A stretch of DNA of 64,000 nucleotides from Lepiota brunneoincarnata (taxonomy: Eukaryota > Basidiomycota > Agaricomycetes > Agaricales > Agaricaceae), in contig JAEBUN010000003.1 of assembly GCA_023014365.1 (NCBI GenBank), positions 372,001 to 436,000 of the forward strand, given 5' to 3'. The notes under the pieces were generated by a model. The model saw only the letters and a list, made by a program, of their open reading frames with translations, was not told the DNA's origin and made no database searches. This document shows, piece after piece, positions 11,591-21,121 of this stretch (position 1 is the first letter of the stretch; the number at the start of each line of letters is the position of its first letter). The position numbers and the translations under genes are program-made.

Positions 11591-11732
11591 TCACTCAAGG
11601 TCTTCTAGAACAGACTCCGGATCCTGAGTCATCGGGAAAGCGAGGAAGAGAAGCGATTTGAGCTCCTCGAATTCCTCGTATGTCGGGACCCCCGGAAAGT
11701 TGTTGGCGAACTCAAAGAACGCCCGAACGTCT

Positions 11733-11737
11733 TCAAG
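11733..11737 (+). repeat. Target duplication TCAAG, left of Y2
   Basis: TCAAG here is repeated at 12436-12440. Removing Y2 and one copy restores an open N2 reading frame through MADSLEDVRAFF. Confidence 0.85.
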
Positions 11738-11741
11738 TGTT

Positions 11742-12110
11742 ATGAACAGTCCAGACCGGGAGGAACAAGAACTATTGTTCGACTTCACAAGATGGGTACA
11801 GGAGACTACAGACCAATTACGGGCGCAAGAATACGAAGACGAGGAAGGGGAATATTACACTGCCATGCAGGACCTGGCGAGAGAAGCAGGAATGGAGATA
11901 ACCTTGGAAGATATATTGGAATACCCCGAGGACGAGGAAGATAACCATGGATCAACCGACCCAACCTCCGATACGGATGGAAGCACTGAGAGAATGGAGA
12001 GCGAGAATGGAGAGGACTCCATGGAGATACAATCAGGAGAAGAAGATTATGAGTCAGAGGAAAGCGATGGAACATCGCACAGCAGTAGTGAGAGTACTGA
12101 CTCATTGTAA
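11742..12110 (+). CDS. Y-LTR ORF: acidic 122-aa protein encoded in U3
   Basis: The ATG is four bases inside LTR Y2 and the TAA is about 110 bp before the TATA box, so the whole ORF lies in U3. It begins MNSPDREEQELLFDFTR, has a segment AREAGMEITLEDILEYPE and a C-terminal Glu/Ser/Asp-rich tail (EEDYESEESDGTS). Copy Y1 keeps the same frame over 125 codons with conservative changes and a single early TGA that replaces an Arg codon. Function unknown; acidic tails occur in many proteins. It might be produced from an upstream promoter, because the LTR's own TATA box is downstream of it. Confidence 0.55.
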   Translation: MNSPDREEQELLFDFTRWVQETTDQLRAQEYEDEEGEYYTAMQDLAREAGMEITLEDILEYPEDEEDNHGSTDPTSDTDGSTERMESENGEDSMEIQSGEEDYESEESDGTSHSSSESTDSL

Positions 12111-12219
12111 TATAAATAACACTAGGATGCCATCAGCCAGGATGTGCATCATGGTCAGGACTGCGCACGACCAGTAGAACAGCCAAGTAACCTATAACGA
12201 GTATATAGCACCTCATAGG

Positions 12220-12227
12220 TATATAAG
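12220..12227 (+). promoter_or_regulatory. TATA box of LTR Y2
   Basis: TATATAAG, 15 nt before the hairpin at 12242-12266. The Y1 copy has the same box. Confidence 0.6.
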
Positions 12228-12241
12228 GCCTGTACAAGTAG

Positions 12242-12266
12242 AGATTAAAGCCTCAAGCTTTAATCT
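12242..12266 (+). other. Perfect 10-bp hairpin near the RNA start of LTR Y
   Basis: AGATTAAAGC and GCTTTAATCT flank a 5-nt loop (CTCAA). Y1 has the same stem with loop CTTAA (30685-30709). It lies where transcripts from the TATA box would begin. Confidence 0.6.
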
Positions 12267-14324
12267 TGTTAACAGCGGTCGTTTACCTCTCTGCCTTAAC
12301 TTGGCGTCTTCCCTCGTTATCTCATTGAGCGCGATCCACTAAGCTCTATAAGGCCAACCGTCTCGGACACCTTGTAGAGTGATTGAAGGCCGTCTCCAGT
12401 TATCCTCGGATACAGAAGGAGCACGGATCATAACATCAAGGGAGTCGGCCATACCCATCTCTACAAAAGCCACGTCGTTACCGTCCAAGGCAGTCCTGGT
12501 AGCTTGCATCTCCTGGACGAATTGATAAACTACACGGCGGTGGTGAAACGCCAAAGCCTCGTAAGCGACGCGGTTCGCCTCCAGGCTGACCAAGCTAGAG
12601 GACACAACACGCACGAACGCGGCCAGATCTAGAAAAATAAAGAGAATAAGAAAAGGGAAAAATAGTGAACAGAGAAACTTACGGTATTCACTGGTCAGTG
12701 AGGATGTGACCAGGGCGTTCGCAACGCCGGCCGAAACCCGGGGATGGTCCGCGAAGGTACAAGGGTAGTTGTACAAGTCGCAGCTGCGACACTTCTTACC
12801 CTTGCCCAGAGGCTCGCACTCCAACTTATGAGCAGCGCAAGAAGGACACCGAGACTGAGGTGGCACGTACTGGAGCAGATGTCAAAGCCGTCAGTAAGGA
12901 ACCACGAGAAAACTTGGAGAACGTACCGAAAGCTGGCTAGCTGCCAGCAGCCTAGGAAAGTCCTCACAAAAGAGCGGGACTGGGTGCCGGTATCCATGGT
13001 CCCGAATAATTTCGGCCTCAGAGCGCCGAACGCAAGCCCGGGGAACGTATTTCTTCGTCCGCGTGTTGGAACTCTTCTTGGACGAAAGGACGCGTTGTTG
13101 ACGCGACGGGCCAGCATGAGGGGACTCTTGAGAGATCTCCGGAACCACTGGGCTAGGCAAACGAGAAAGGACGGGGGTCGGAGAAGCTAAGAACGCGTCT
13201 TGAAAAACAAAAGTCGGTTCTTGAGGGGCAGGCGAAGGCTCCAGAAGGAGCTCCAAATCTGGAGAAGGAGAAATCTCCATGGCGCTTGCGGGAGACGCGA
13301 CTGGAGCACCAGCTAAGTGAGGTGGTGATGGTGTTGGGCACCTAGGCGAAGCCAGCACCTGTTGCCCATCCAGAGAAGAGGACCAGCTAAAGATTTTGAA
13401 GAGGTCGGCTTGAGAGATCTCAGGGACTGGAGAACGCGATGACGAGTTAGAACCCGCCAGGAATAAGGGGAGAGGGGGCGGCGTCGATGATTTCGCCCTC
13501 TGTTTGCCTTTAAAGGCAGCTAGTATACGCGCTAAAGCAGAAGTCAGCAGAAAGAACAAATATATCGTGAAAAACGACTAAGCTTACGCATTGAAGTAGC
13601 AGAAGAGAGTACGGGGGAAGAAGGCCGGTTTGTTGAAGGGCCCGGCACCTCCGAACCTGATGCAATACCCAAGGGAGGGAGCACCAGCGAGTCTTCCTTG
13701 TCCAGGGTGCGCAGAGAGACAGCGAGAGGGGGCAGCAACATTGAACTGGACGAAGCCTCTGTGGACAATCCACCAGAGGGCCTGCCAACGGGGATACCTG
13801 ACGAGGGTTCTGCGGAAAATCCGGCAGAGCGCTCGTTGGTTGGATTGCACAACGACGCGATGGAAATCACGCGTCTTGGCACTGGAGCGTACAAAGGAGA
13901 GGCCGGCGGAGGAGTTGGTTCGCGGGGCGGAGAGTATGGTGGAGGAGGGGTCCTTGCCACACCCACCTGACGATTTCCGCAAGCTCCTCGAGCTCCTCGC
14001 CCTCCTCTAGCCCTCCTAGTACGCGGTGCTGGTGGTTCCCATTGAGGTAGGAGGTTGCGACGTGCCGGGAGGCGAATAGTGAGACCTAAAAGTAGAGAAA
14101 ACATAAGTAAAGACAACGAGAACAGGGGAAAACGCGACTTACGTTGCGCGATCGATGATGAAGGCGCGCCTTGGGAAGCCGTTGAGGCATTGCTCGGCCC
14201 AGGGTAGCCTGAAAACAGTGTTAAGAAAACAGACAAAACTGTAACTCAAACTCTACTTACTGGAAGAAGAGTCCGAGTCCTCCTCGTAGCGAGCACGTTT
14301 GCTGCTGCGCATGTTTCTGTCCAT

Positions 14325-14452
14325 TGTTGATAGAAGTGAGTGTTGAAAAGTGAATATGCGAGCACAATAGATGAGTAAGAAGTGAGAGGGAGAACGAAGG
14401 AGATGAAACGAGACCTTGGGACATTTAAAAGACCCAATAAAGAGATAAAAAA
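14325..14452 (-). promoter_or_regulatory. Probable promoter and 5' UTR of N2
   Basis: On the minus strand a T-rich start and TTTTAAATG lead into a pyrimidine-rich leader ending ATCAACAATGG at the N2 start codon. This looks like an ordinary fungal gene promoter rather than an LTR. It stops at the junction with element C. Confidence 0.4.
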
Positions 14453-17380
14453 TCTTGATCTGATATGATTTTATCGGGTAATCCAAATCTGGTGAAGACT
14501 TTTTGTATTAATAGTCGTCCGATGTCATCGGCATTTGATCGATCTGAGGTTGGGATGAAAATTACCCCCTTCGTAAGGCTGTGGTCCACCACGGACAATA
14601 TTGCATTGTGGCCAGCGCTAGGCGGTAGACCGGTGATAAGATCCCATGAGATCTGTGCAAATGGGCGTTTGGAAGATGATGGTGGGATCGGTTGAGTTGG
14701 TGTGTGATCCAGTCTGCATATGATTTTGTGTTGCTGACATTCTGGACAGCCTTTGATGTAGTTCTTTATGAACGTCGACATTCCTGGCCAATATACTTCT
14801 TTCTTGGCAAGGCGGTATGTTTCCTGTTCTCCAGGGTGACCCCGTGTAGGGTGGTTGTGGTATCTTGCGATGACATCGTGTCTGAGTTGGAGGTCTTCTG
14901 GAATAATGACACGTTCTTGGAGCATGAGGAGTGGACCATTTGAGGTTGGAACTGTTCCAAAGTCTTTATTGGCGGTGTTAGGATGGGTTTCTTTTAGGAG
15001 TTTGAACACTTCGGTGGTTCTAGCGTCGTATTTGGGTGATTCTGTGATTCTTTCTTGGAGTTCCATATCGACGGTGGTGATAAAGAGGTGTTCTGGGAGT
15101 ACTGTGATCAGGTTTTGATCTTCTATGTCAGCGGTGGCGACAAAGAGGTTGTTGGAAGCATGGTGACGTCTTCGTTATCATTATCCTCATCAGGGATGTG
15201 GTCTGGACATCTTGATAGGGCGTCTGGTGCAGGGATCTTTGATCCTGGGACGTGTTCTAATTTGAAGTTGTAGTCGGCGAGGGTCTGGACCCATCGTGCT
15301 TGTCTGCGGTTGATTTTCTGGGGTTTGCGCCAGTATGTTAGGTTTTGGTGGTCTGTTCTGATATGGACGGTATGGGGACTGCCAAGGAGGTAATGGCGCC
15401 ATTCTTCGAGGGCTCGGATAATTGCGAGAAGTTCCCTGTCATAGATATCGTAGTTGCGTTCCACTGGTCCGAACATCTTTGAATAGAATGATACAGGTTT
15501 CCATATTCCGTTGATGTTGTGTTGATACAGGACAGCTCCTGATGCAAATTTGGAAGCATTGGCTTCTATTTCAAAGGGTTTTGTGGAGTCAGGCATGAGG
15601 AGTACCGGTTCCTTTAAGAATTCATTTTTGAGTGTTTCAAACGCTTTCTGTTGTTCTTCTTTCCATTCAAATTTGTTCGGTTTTGAAAGGAGTTGGTTCA
15701 GGGGTTTGGTGTGGTGTGAGTAGTTGTGGATGAACTTCTGGTAGAAGTTACAGAATCCTATGAATTTCCAAACGTGTCGGACTGTTTTTGGCACTAGCCA
15801 GTCTTCTATTCCCTTGAGTTTTCCGGGATCCATTTTGATCTCATCTGGCGTGATGATCATGCCGAGATATTTGAGTCATTGTTTGTTGAACTTGCATTTC
15901 TCCATTTTGAGGTAGAGGTCGTTTTCCTGCAGGATTTGCAGTACTTTTTCTGTAAGTCGGTCGGTTTCTTCCTGGGTTTTACTGTAGATTAGGATATCAT
16001 CCATGTAGATGATGATTCCTCCTTTCTCCATTATTTTGGAGAATAACATGTCCATCATATGTTGGAACGTTGTGGGACTGTTGCAGAGTCTGAAAAACAT
16101 AACAGTTGGTTCGAAAAGACCCATGGGAGTCTTGAATGCTGCTTTCCATTGATCACCATCTTTGATTCTGACGTTATTGTATCCTAGGTGGACATTGAGC
16201 TTAGTGAAATGCTTAGCTCCTTTGAGTTTATCCATGATAGAGGAAATCATGGGGATTGGGTAAGTGTTTTTGATGGTGTGATCGTTTAGATAATGATAGT
16301 CTTGGCAGGGTCGGAGGTCTCCTCCTTTCTTGGCAATAAAGAAGAATGGTGATGCCATAGGGGATTTTGAGGGTCGGATGTACCCTTTTCGGAGGTTTTC
16401 ATCTATGAATTCTTTTAATGCTTTTTCTTCGGCAGGTGCCACTTGATAAGGTTTCATTGACTTTGCTTCGAATGTTGGTTTTAGTTTGATCTTGTGATCA
16501 AACGTTCTTGATGGTGGGAATTGTTCGGAGGCTTTCTTGTTGAATATTTTAGCCCATCGGGCAAATCTCCAAGGGATCTCAGGTGGTTCTTTGTTTGATT
16601 CCGGTTGTTTTCCTTTTTGGTTTGCTGATTTTGTCGGGTTGTGTTGCTCATTGTGGAGTGTTGTGGTGTGTGTTGCTTTCACGTTTACTTCTAATGGGGT
16701 TAGAAGCATCGGGTTCATTTCTCTTTCCAAGGAGAAGGTGTCAAGGTCAACATTTGATAGGTTGACGTATTCTTCGGGGTTTTCCTTGGGTTGAGAGGTT
16801 TTCCCAGCCATTCTGTCCATGGCTATGGAGTTGAGTTTGACAGGTCATCGTAAGGTTCTGAGGAGTTTGGAAAAATCCTGGTGATTGATTTGGGGTTTCC
16901 AAGAGAATGTTTTGGTCTTCCAGTTGATGCCGGGATTGTATTGTTCCAACCAGGGAAATCCGATGATGAGGTCTTTCTCACCAGTGTTTGTGATGTACGC
17001 TTCTAGCATGCAATCTCTTCCATCAATGATGGTTCTGATTTTGATGTATTCATGGATCTTGCCATGTTGATTATCAGTTCCGTCAACGTTACTGAGTGGA
17101 ATTGGTTGGTCCAGCCGTTTGGTTTGATAACCATGTCGTTCAACGACTTTGTGGGAGATGAAGTTCCCTTGGGCTCCTGAGTCTATTGGGGCAGTGATGG
17201 CCACGGGTTTTGATGTCCATTCACTCCAAATCTCGATGGGTAAGAAAAGGGATCGTTTATTTGGGGATAGTCATAGTTGTACAGAGTTTATCGAGAAAGT
17301 GTCCTTCTGGGAGTGATAGTACAAAATGTCCTTCTGAGTTCTGGAACGTGCAGGGGCACATCGGTCGACAGCGTTCCTTT
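14453..17380 (-). pseudogene. pol: Element C: pol (protease to integrase), degraded
   Basis: Minus-strand blocks follow G pol in order: protease at 17204-16845 (PIDSGAQGNFI, Leu of LIDSG replaced), RT at 16820-15876 (YMDDILIY intact), RNase H at 15860-15123 (ADAS motif reads ANAS), and integrase HHCC plus first Asp and IISD at 15066-14453. Breaks include a TGA where G has CGA (CAATGACTC against CAACGACTC). The block ends at the junction with X4 just after the second catalytic Asp (ISD). Confidence 0.88.
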
Positions 17381-18571
17381 TTAAAAATCCTGGAATGGAC
17401 GCATCTCTGGGTCCTCAGCTAGCATGGAGTGGAGTTCTTGTTGGAGTTCAGGATCGAGATCATTGACCATTTGGCGCATCTGAGATGCAACTTCTGCAAC
17501 GGGAAGGGAATACTTGTGTTGTGGTGATTGTTGGGCATTCTGGTTAGGAAATCCGGGACAAGTGTTTTGTTGGCCAAGAAAGGGACAGTTGGGGTTTCTC
17601 GTAGGGCGAGGAGGGTTGGTGTGCATTCCTGGGAAGCATCTAGCTGGTGGTGGTTGAGGGCATTTGCTGACCCAATGATCTTTGGCTCCACATCGGAAGC
17701 ATTCTTGGTTCTGATATGATTTCATTTGTTGTCCGGTGACAATGGCATCTAACTCCAATGGTTCTTGTGCGGAGTCTTCTTCGGCATATTCCGGTTGTGG
17801 AATTTCGGGATAAGGATCTCCGAATCCTTCTTCCATTGCGACATGGTCTATTTCCATGGTGTGTGGGTCTCGCGGGGTGAAACGTGGAGCGTTGCTCCTT
17901 TGGTAGAACTGTGTGTAGGGTACGTTGTTGTTTGGGCGGTTTGGTCCGTGGTTGGGTTGGTATTGATTTCTTTGGGGGAATGTGTTTCTGGGGGTGCCAT
18001 AGAGGGCATTGATTTGGCGGAAATTGTCATCGAGTTTATTGGCTTGGGTGTACCAAGCGGTGATAGTTGTCGGAGGGTTTTCCGATTTGTCAATTTTCAT
18101 GGCAATGCGGCAGTCGATTGCCTTGCAGTATAGATCGATCAAGGTGCGATCTTTGTTTAATCCAGATTGACGGACAAGTTCTTTGAACTGAGCGTTGAAT
18201 TCAGTCATTGGTTTGCCCACTTGGTGCAGGGTTTGAAGTCTGGTATGCGCGTATGCATGTTCGTCTGCTGGGGTGAAGTCGGCTCTAAGCCAAGCAGTGA
18301 AGTTGTCCCATGATTCCATGGCTATGGGTTGCCCTTGTTGAGTTTGGGCATTTCTTTCATGGAGGTATTGTCTAGCCCAGGCTCGGGCATCTCCTGATTG
18401 CATTGTCGAAAGGACAAATAAAGTCCTAGTGAGGCCGGTGTTGTACGTCGTTGTGTTGGCAAGTACGTAAACTTCACATTGGAAGATCCAATCTTCGAAC
18501 AATCTTCTGGTTCCATTGAAGGCGATTGGTTTGAGGAGTCCTAGCTCCTTTGGGGTAGGTGCAGCGGCCAT
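17381..18571 (-). CDS. gag: Element C: gag, 396 aa, open
   Basis: The ORF has the same length as gag of G and begins MAAAPTPKELGLLKP. Residues 291-304 form the CCHC knuckle CFRCGAKDHWVSKC (CX2CX4HX4C) that binds retroelement RNA in the nucleocapsid region. It stops at TTT-TAA in the same GATTTTTAA context as G; pol follows in the -1 frame. The upstream frame (18572-19192, 207 codons) is in phase with this Met and has one TGA (CpG decay) before the UAG at 19193-19195. The intact gag beside broken pol suggests chance or recent decay. Confidence 0.9.
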   Translation of the reverse strand: MAAAPTPKELGLLKPIAFNGTRRLFEDWIFQCEVYVLANTTTYNTGLTRTLFVLSTMQSGDARAWARQYLHERNAQTQQGQPIAMESWDNFTAWLRADFTPADEHAYAHTRLQTLHQVGKPMTEFNAQFKELVRQSGLNKDRTLIDLYCKAIDCRIAMKIDKSENPPTTITAWYTQANKLDDNFRQINALYGTPRNTFPQRNQYQPNHGPNRPNNNVPYTQFYQRSNAPRFTPRDPHTMEIDHVAMEEGFGDPYPEIPQPEYAEEDSAQEPLELDAIVTGQQMKSYQNQECFRCGAKDHWVSKCPQPPPARCFPGMHTNPPRPTRNPNCPFLGQQNTCPGFPNQNAQQSPQHKYSLPVAEVASQMRQMVNDLDPELQQELHSMLAEDPEMRPFQDF

Positions 18572-19528
18572 TATTTGTAATTGTCTGGGTGGCGGCGGTG
18601 GTGGTGGTGATGGGTGTTGTGTTGGTTGAAATGGGGGAGCCAGTAGGGCTAAGGGTATGGTTTGTACAGGTAATGTGGGTGGTTGTGGATTGGGATCTGA
18701 TTGATTGTCGTCTGTTATATAGACGTCGGAGTCGTTATCTGCTGGGGGATTTCTTTCCTGATTTACTGCATACTCGTGACGTGTGAGTAAATTCTCTTCC
18801 GATTTGGAAAGTTCTCTTGGTTGCTTGAGAGCGTTTTTAAGTCTTTGAAGTTTGTAGTCGTTTAATGGATCTACTTTGGCACAGTATTCTTCGGCTTGTT
18901 TGTGTCTTCTTTCTTCTTCTTCATAGTGTTCTTTTAATTCTCTTTCGTGTTGTATTCTTTGTCATTCTGCTAATTTGTCAGCAAAACTCGTTCTTGTATG
19001 TGTTGATGTACTTGGAGTGGGTGAGTCAAATGGGGATGGAGGATAGAATGGGGATGGTGTCTGAGTGGGGATAGGGTTTCTTCTGGGATCTGGGTTTTGG
19101 GTTCCTGATCCTGAGATTCTACTTCTCGATTTGGGGGGAGGTGATGGAGTTTCTCGGGCTGAGAACTTCTTTGGAGGCGTGGTGGCAATTGTCTAGCGAT
19201 CGATTATCGCTAGAAGAATGAAAAATTGGGTTGCAATGATGGATATCCCTGAGTATAGGTTCCACGATCTGATGATGCAGCAGTGACAGGGGCATGTGAT
19301 ACGTTCGAGTTCTAGGGTGATGATTCGATAGGCGATGAGGGTGGCGGTAGAGGTGAAAACGAAAATGAGTACTGTAAGTAGGCCAGGTCTTCTGGCGGGG
19401 AGAGGTTGAGGGACGTAGCGATGGCTACACAGAGAGGCGGTTTTCTTTCGCACATTGTTTTTGAACGACCAGGGTACCTTGACATGTTTAGTACGTCGGC
19501 AGAGCAGAGCAGAGTGGAGGGCAAGCAA
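18572..19528 (-). pseudogene. Element C: leader ORF, UAG hairpin and Met-less gag extension
   Basis: ORF-A (19528-19193, 111 aa) ends ATQFFILLAIIDR and has two hydrophobic segments. Its UAG lies within TAGCGAT-AATCG-ATCGCTA. The 207 codons that follow in the same frame up to gag contain no Met and encode a P/S-rich part, a charged coiled-coil-like part and an acidic DDN stretch; one CGA has become TGA. The arrangement matches G and F. Confidence 0.75.
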
Positions 19529-19557
19529 GAGATAAGCAGCAGAGTATCTTAGTGTTT

Positions 19558-19941
19558 TGTTACCCAGGTTAGGGGTTCGCTCTTGAGTAGCACGGAGTTC
19601 GACACAGGATGTCTATACAGACTTGGTCCTGTCCTACTAAGTGTGACTTGGAGACGACGGAGCACTATAGTCCAGCTGGTTTAAAGGCAAAGAGATATAG
19701 GAGGCAAGAACTGTATAACACTAAGATAGGGATACAAGGTATTGTACTGTATCCTTATATACTTCTAAGTGTGGCTATACTCCTACTATAATAGTCCGGA
19801 CCAAGGTAACTATGAGTCAGAGATAAGAGACATGAGGCATGTGGTAAGAATTGTCCTTCTGATGTACACTACTGATAGTTTCATAGTGACATGGGAAATG
19901 TAGCTAAAAATAACTGTCCCTCTGATGGAATTCTGATAACA
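19558..19941 (-). repeat. 5' LTR of element C (G1, 384 bp)
   Basis: TGTTACCCAGG...CTGATAACA on the plus strand. On its low-coordinate side lies AAACACTAAGATAC (minus strand), the self-complementary PBS. The right flank TAACC matches the left flank CAACC of 4456-4460 except one base. Confidence 0.9.
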
Positions 19942-20110
19942 TAACCTCCACAGAACTCCCACTCCCACCTTCTCCCCCGTTATTCCCCCTTGCCCAGATT
20001 CCACCGAAAACCCCCAAGTCAATTACTATGAACCAACCTACTTAGCCGAATATCTGGAAGAAGGAAACTAACAAGTTGTTATGGAAAAACAACTCTAGAA
20101 ACAGACCTAA
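19942..20110 (+). pseudogene. Element B: C-terminus of P and pre-LTR hairpin
   Basis: The frame of P in B resumes after element C and ends EYLEEGN-like at TAA about 20068-20070. The hairpin AGTTGTT-ATGGAAA-AACAACT follows at 20074-20094, with one added base pair relative to G (a T on one side, an A on the other), and then the 15-nt spacer to the LTR. Confidence 0.75.
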
Positions 20111-20496
20111 TGTTATCAGAAAGTCTTATCAGAAGGACAGTTATATTTAGCTTGTATTCCCATGTCACTATGAAACCATCAGTAGTGTACATCAGAAGGA
20201 CTATTCTTAGTATACACCTCATGTTGCTTATCTCTGACTCATAGTTACTCTGGTCTGGACTAGTATAGTAGGAGTACAGCCACACTCAGAAGTATATAAG
20301 GATACAGTACATTACCATGTATCCCTATCTTGATGCTATACAGTTCTTGCCTCCTATAATTCGTTGCCCTTGAACCGGCTGGACTATAGTGCTCCGTCGT
20401 CTCCAAGTCACGCCTAGTAGGACAGGACCAAGTCTGTATAGACATCCTGCCACAAATGCCATGCTACTCAAGAGCAAACCCCTAACCCGGGTAACA
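20111..20496 (+). repeat. 3' LTR of element B (G1, 386 bp)
   Basis: TGTTATCAGAAAGTC...CCCGGGTAACA. It is inserted at the KALP codons near the end of a copia pol on the minus strand (right flank AGGGG). The left flank of B is outside the window. Confidence 0.88.
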
Positions 20497-21121
20497 AGGG
20501 GAGGGCTTTGGTGAAGACATTGGCCACCATATCCTCAGTAGGGCAATAAATGAGCTGGATTTTGCCTTCCTTGATGATTCAATGAATGAAGTGGTAGTAA
20601 ACATCGATGTGTTTTGTTTGCACATGGTACTGGTGGTCCTTGGATAGTGCAATGGCTGATTGATTGTTGGAAAAAATGGTGGTGGATGGGATGGTGGTAT
20701 TGAAAACCTGAGAAATGAGTGAACGAAGCCATAAGGCCTCCTTCAAAGCATGTGTAGCACCCACATATTCCGATTTGGTAGTAGATAGAGTGATGATTTC
20801 TTGATGTTTTGTGCTCCAAGAAACTGCACTGCCATTGATAATGAATGCATAGCCAGATGTGGCATGGCGGTCCTCTGCCATATTGCCATTGGTGTCTGTA
20901 AAGCCTTTGAGGCCTTCTCCATAGCCTCCATAAATGAGCCACAGATCCTGTGTATCCTTTAGGTACCAGAAGACTCTCCTGACCACTTCCCAGTGTGCCT
21001 CTCTGGGATTCTCATGAATTTCGAGAGGACTTGAACAGTATATGTGATATCCAGTCATGTTCCCATGGTGGTGTACATCAGAGTGCTGACAGCCTCCTGG
21101 TAGGGCTTGCTGGCCATGCAA
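20497..21121 (-). pseudogene. pol: Copia RNase H domain
   Basis: Motifs of copia RNase H are readable: HWEVVRRVFWYLKDT, GFTDTNGNMAED (D..N of the active site), SWSTKHQEIITLSTTKSEY (Glu in SEY-type motif), and the HIDVYYHFIH end followed by YCPTEDMVANVFTKALP in another frame. A frameshift or stop separates the last two. The position right beside the B LTR marks the 3' end of the copia coding region. Confidence 0.85.

Larger units (their letters stand above)
11738..12435 (+). mobile_element. Solo LTR Y2 (family Y, 698 bp) inside N2
   Basis: It begins TGTTATGA and ends TCATAACA, a perfect 8-bp inverted terminus with TG..CA ends, and is flanked by a perfect TCAAG duplication. A second copy, Y1, is at 30515-31222. 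The orientation is set by a TATA box (12220-12227). Upstream of it lies an ORF that starts at the fifth base of the LTR. No internal region of the parent element is in the window. Confidence 0.88.
11591..14324 (-). pseudogene. N2: six-exon Zn2Cys6-motif gene split by solo LTR Y2
   Basis: Exons on the minus strand: 14324-14261, 14208-14143, 14085-13588, 13531-12927, 12869-12683 and from 12628; all introns are GT..AG, about 50-60 nt, and phases join. Without Y2 and one target copy, exon 6 continues from 12436 to 11732 and stops at 11591-11593, giving 584 aa. With Y2 in place the frame runs into the LTR and stops at 12339 (569 aa). The N-terminus is basic/acidic (SSKRARYEEDSDSSSS) and the middle proline/serine-rich. 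Residues 419-448 are CPSC..C..CRSC..C with spacing CX2CX6CX8CX2CX6C, the canonical fungal binuclear zinc cluster, but placed in the C-terminal half rather than the N-terminus. A sequence-specific DNA-binding role is possible, not shown. Confidence 0.7.
8128..14452. mobile_element. LTR-X element X4 with genes N1 and N2, right LTR deleted
   Basis: The 6.3 kb segment lies between two parts of the integrase gene of element C, so it is an insertion. One end is a complete 1.3 kb X LTR; the other end (14452) abuts pol with no X LTR and with about 354 bp of pol lost, best explained by one deletion removing the right LTR and adjacent pol. The inside (9429-14452) is CpG-rich and little decayed, unlike the surrounding element C. 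It contains two spliced genes on the minus strand and no reverse transcriptase, integrase or transposase that I can recognise. It may be a non-autonomous element or may have carried host-like genes. Confidence 0.6.
4461..19941 (-). mobile_element. Gypsy element C (G1), full length with nested insertions
   Basis: Two LTRs in the same orientation (4461-4845 and 19558-19941) bound a complete Z/P-pol-gag-leader order on the minus strand. The flanks CAACC (4456-4460) and TAACC (19942-19946) fit a 5-bp target duplication with one C-to-T change. B's P frame resumes across the insertion. The 15.5 kb length is due to two inserts: solo LTR X2 (5327-6632) and LTR-X element X4 (8128-14452), the latter with loss of about 354 bp of integrase. 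Gag is open, pol is broken. Confidence 0.9.

Noticed and set aside
12744..13190. Plus-strand ORFs of about 130-150 aa opposite N2
   Set aside because: They are shadows of N2 exons, which have consistent splice sites and a zinc-cluster motif on the minus strand.
4461..19941. A giant 15 kb gypsy element carrying cargo genes
   Set aside because: The extra length is explained by nested X2 and X4; X4 lies within the integrase coding region with its own LTR terminus.
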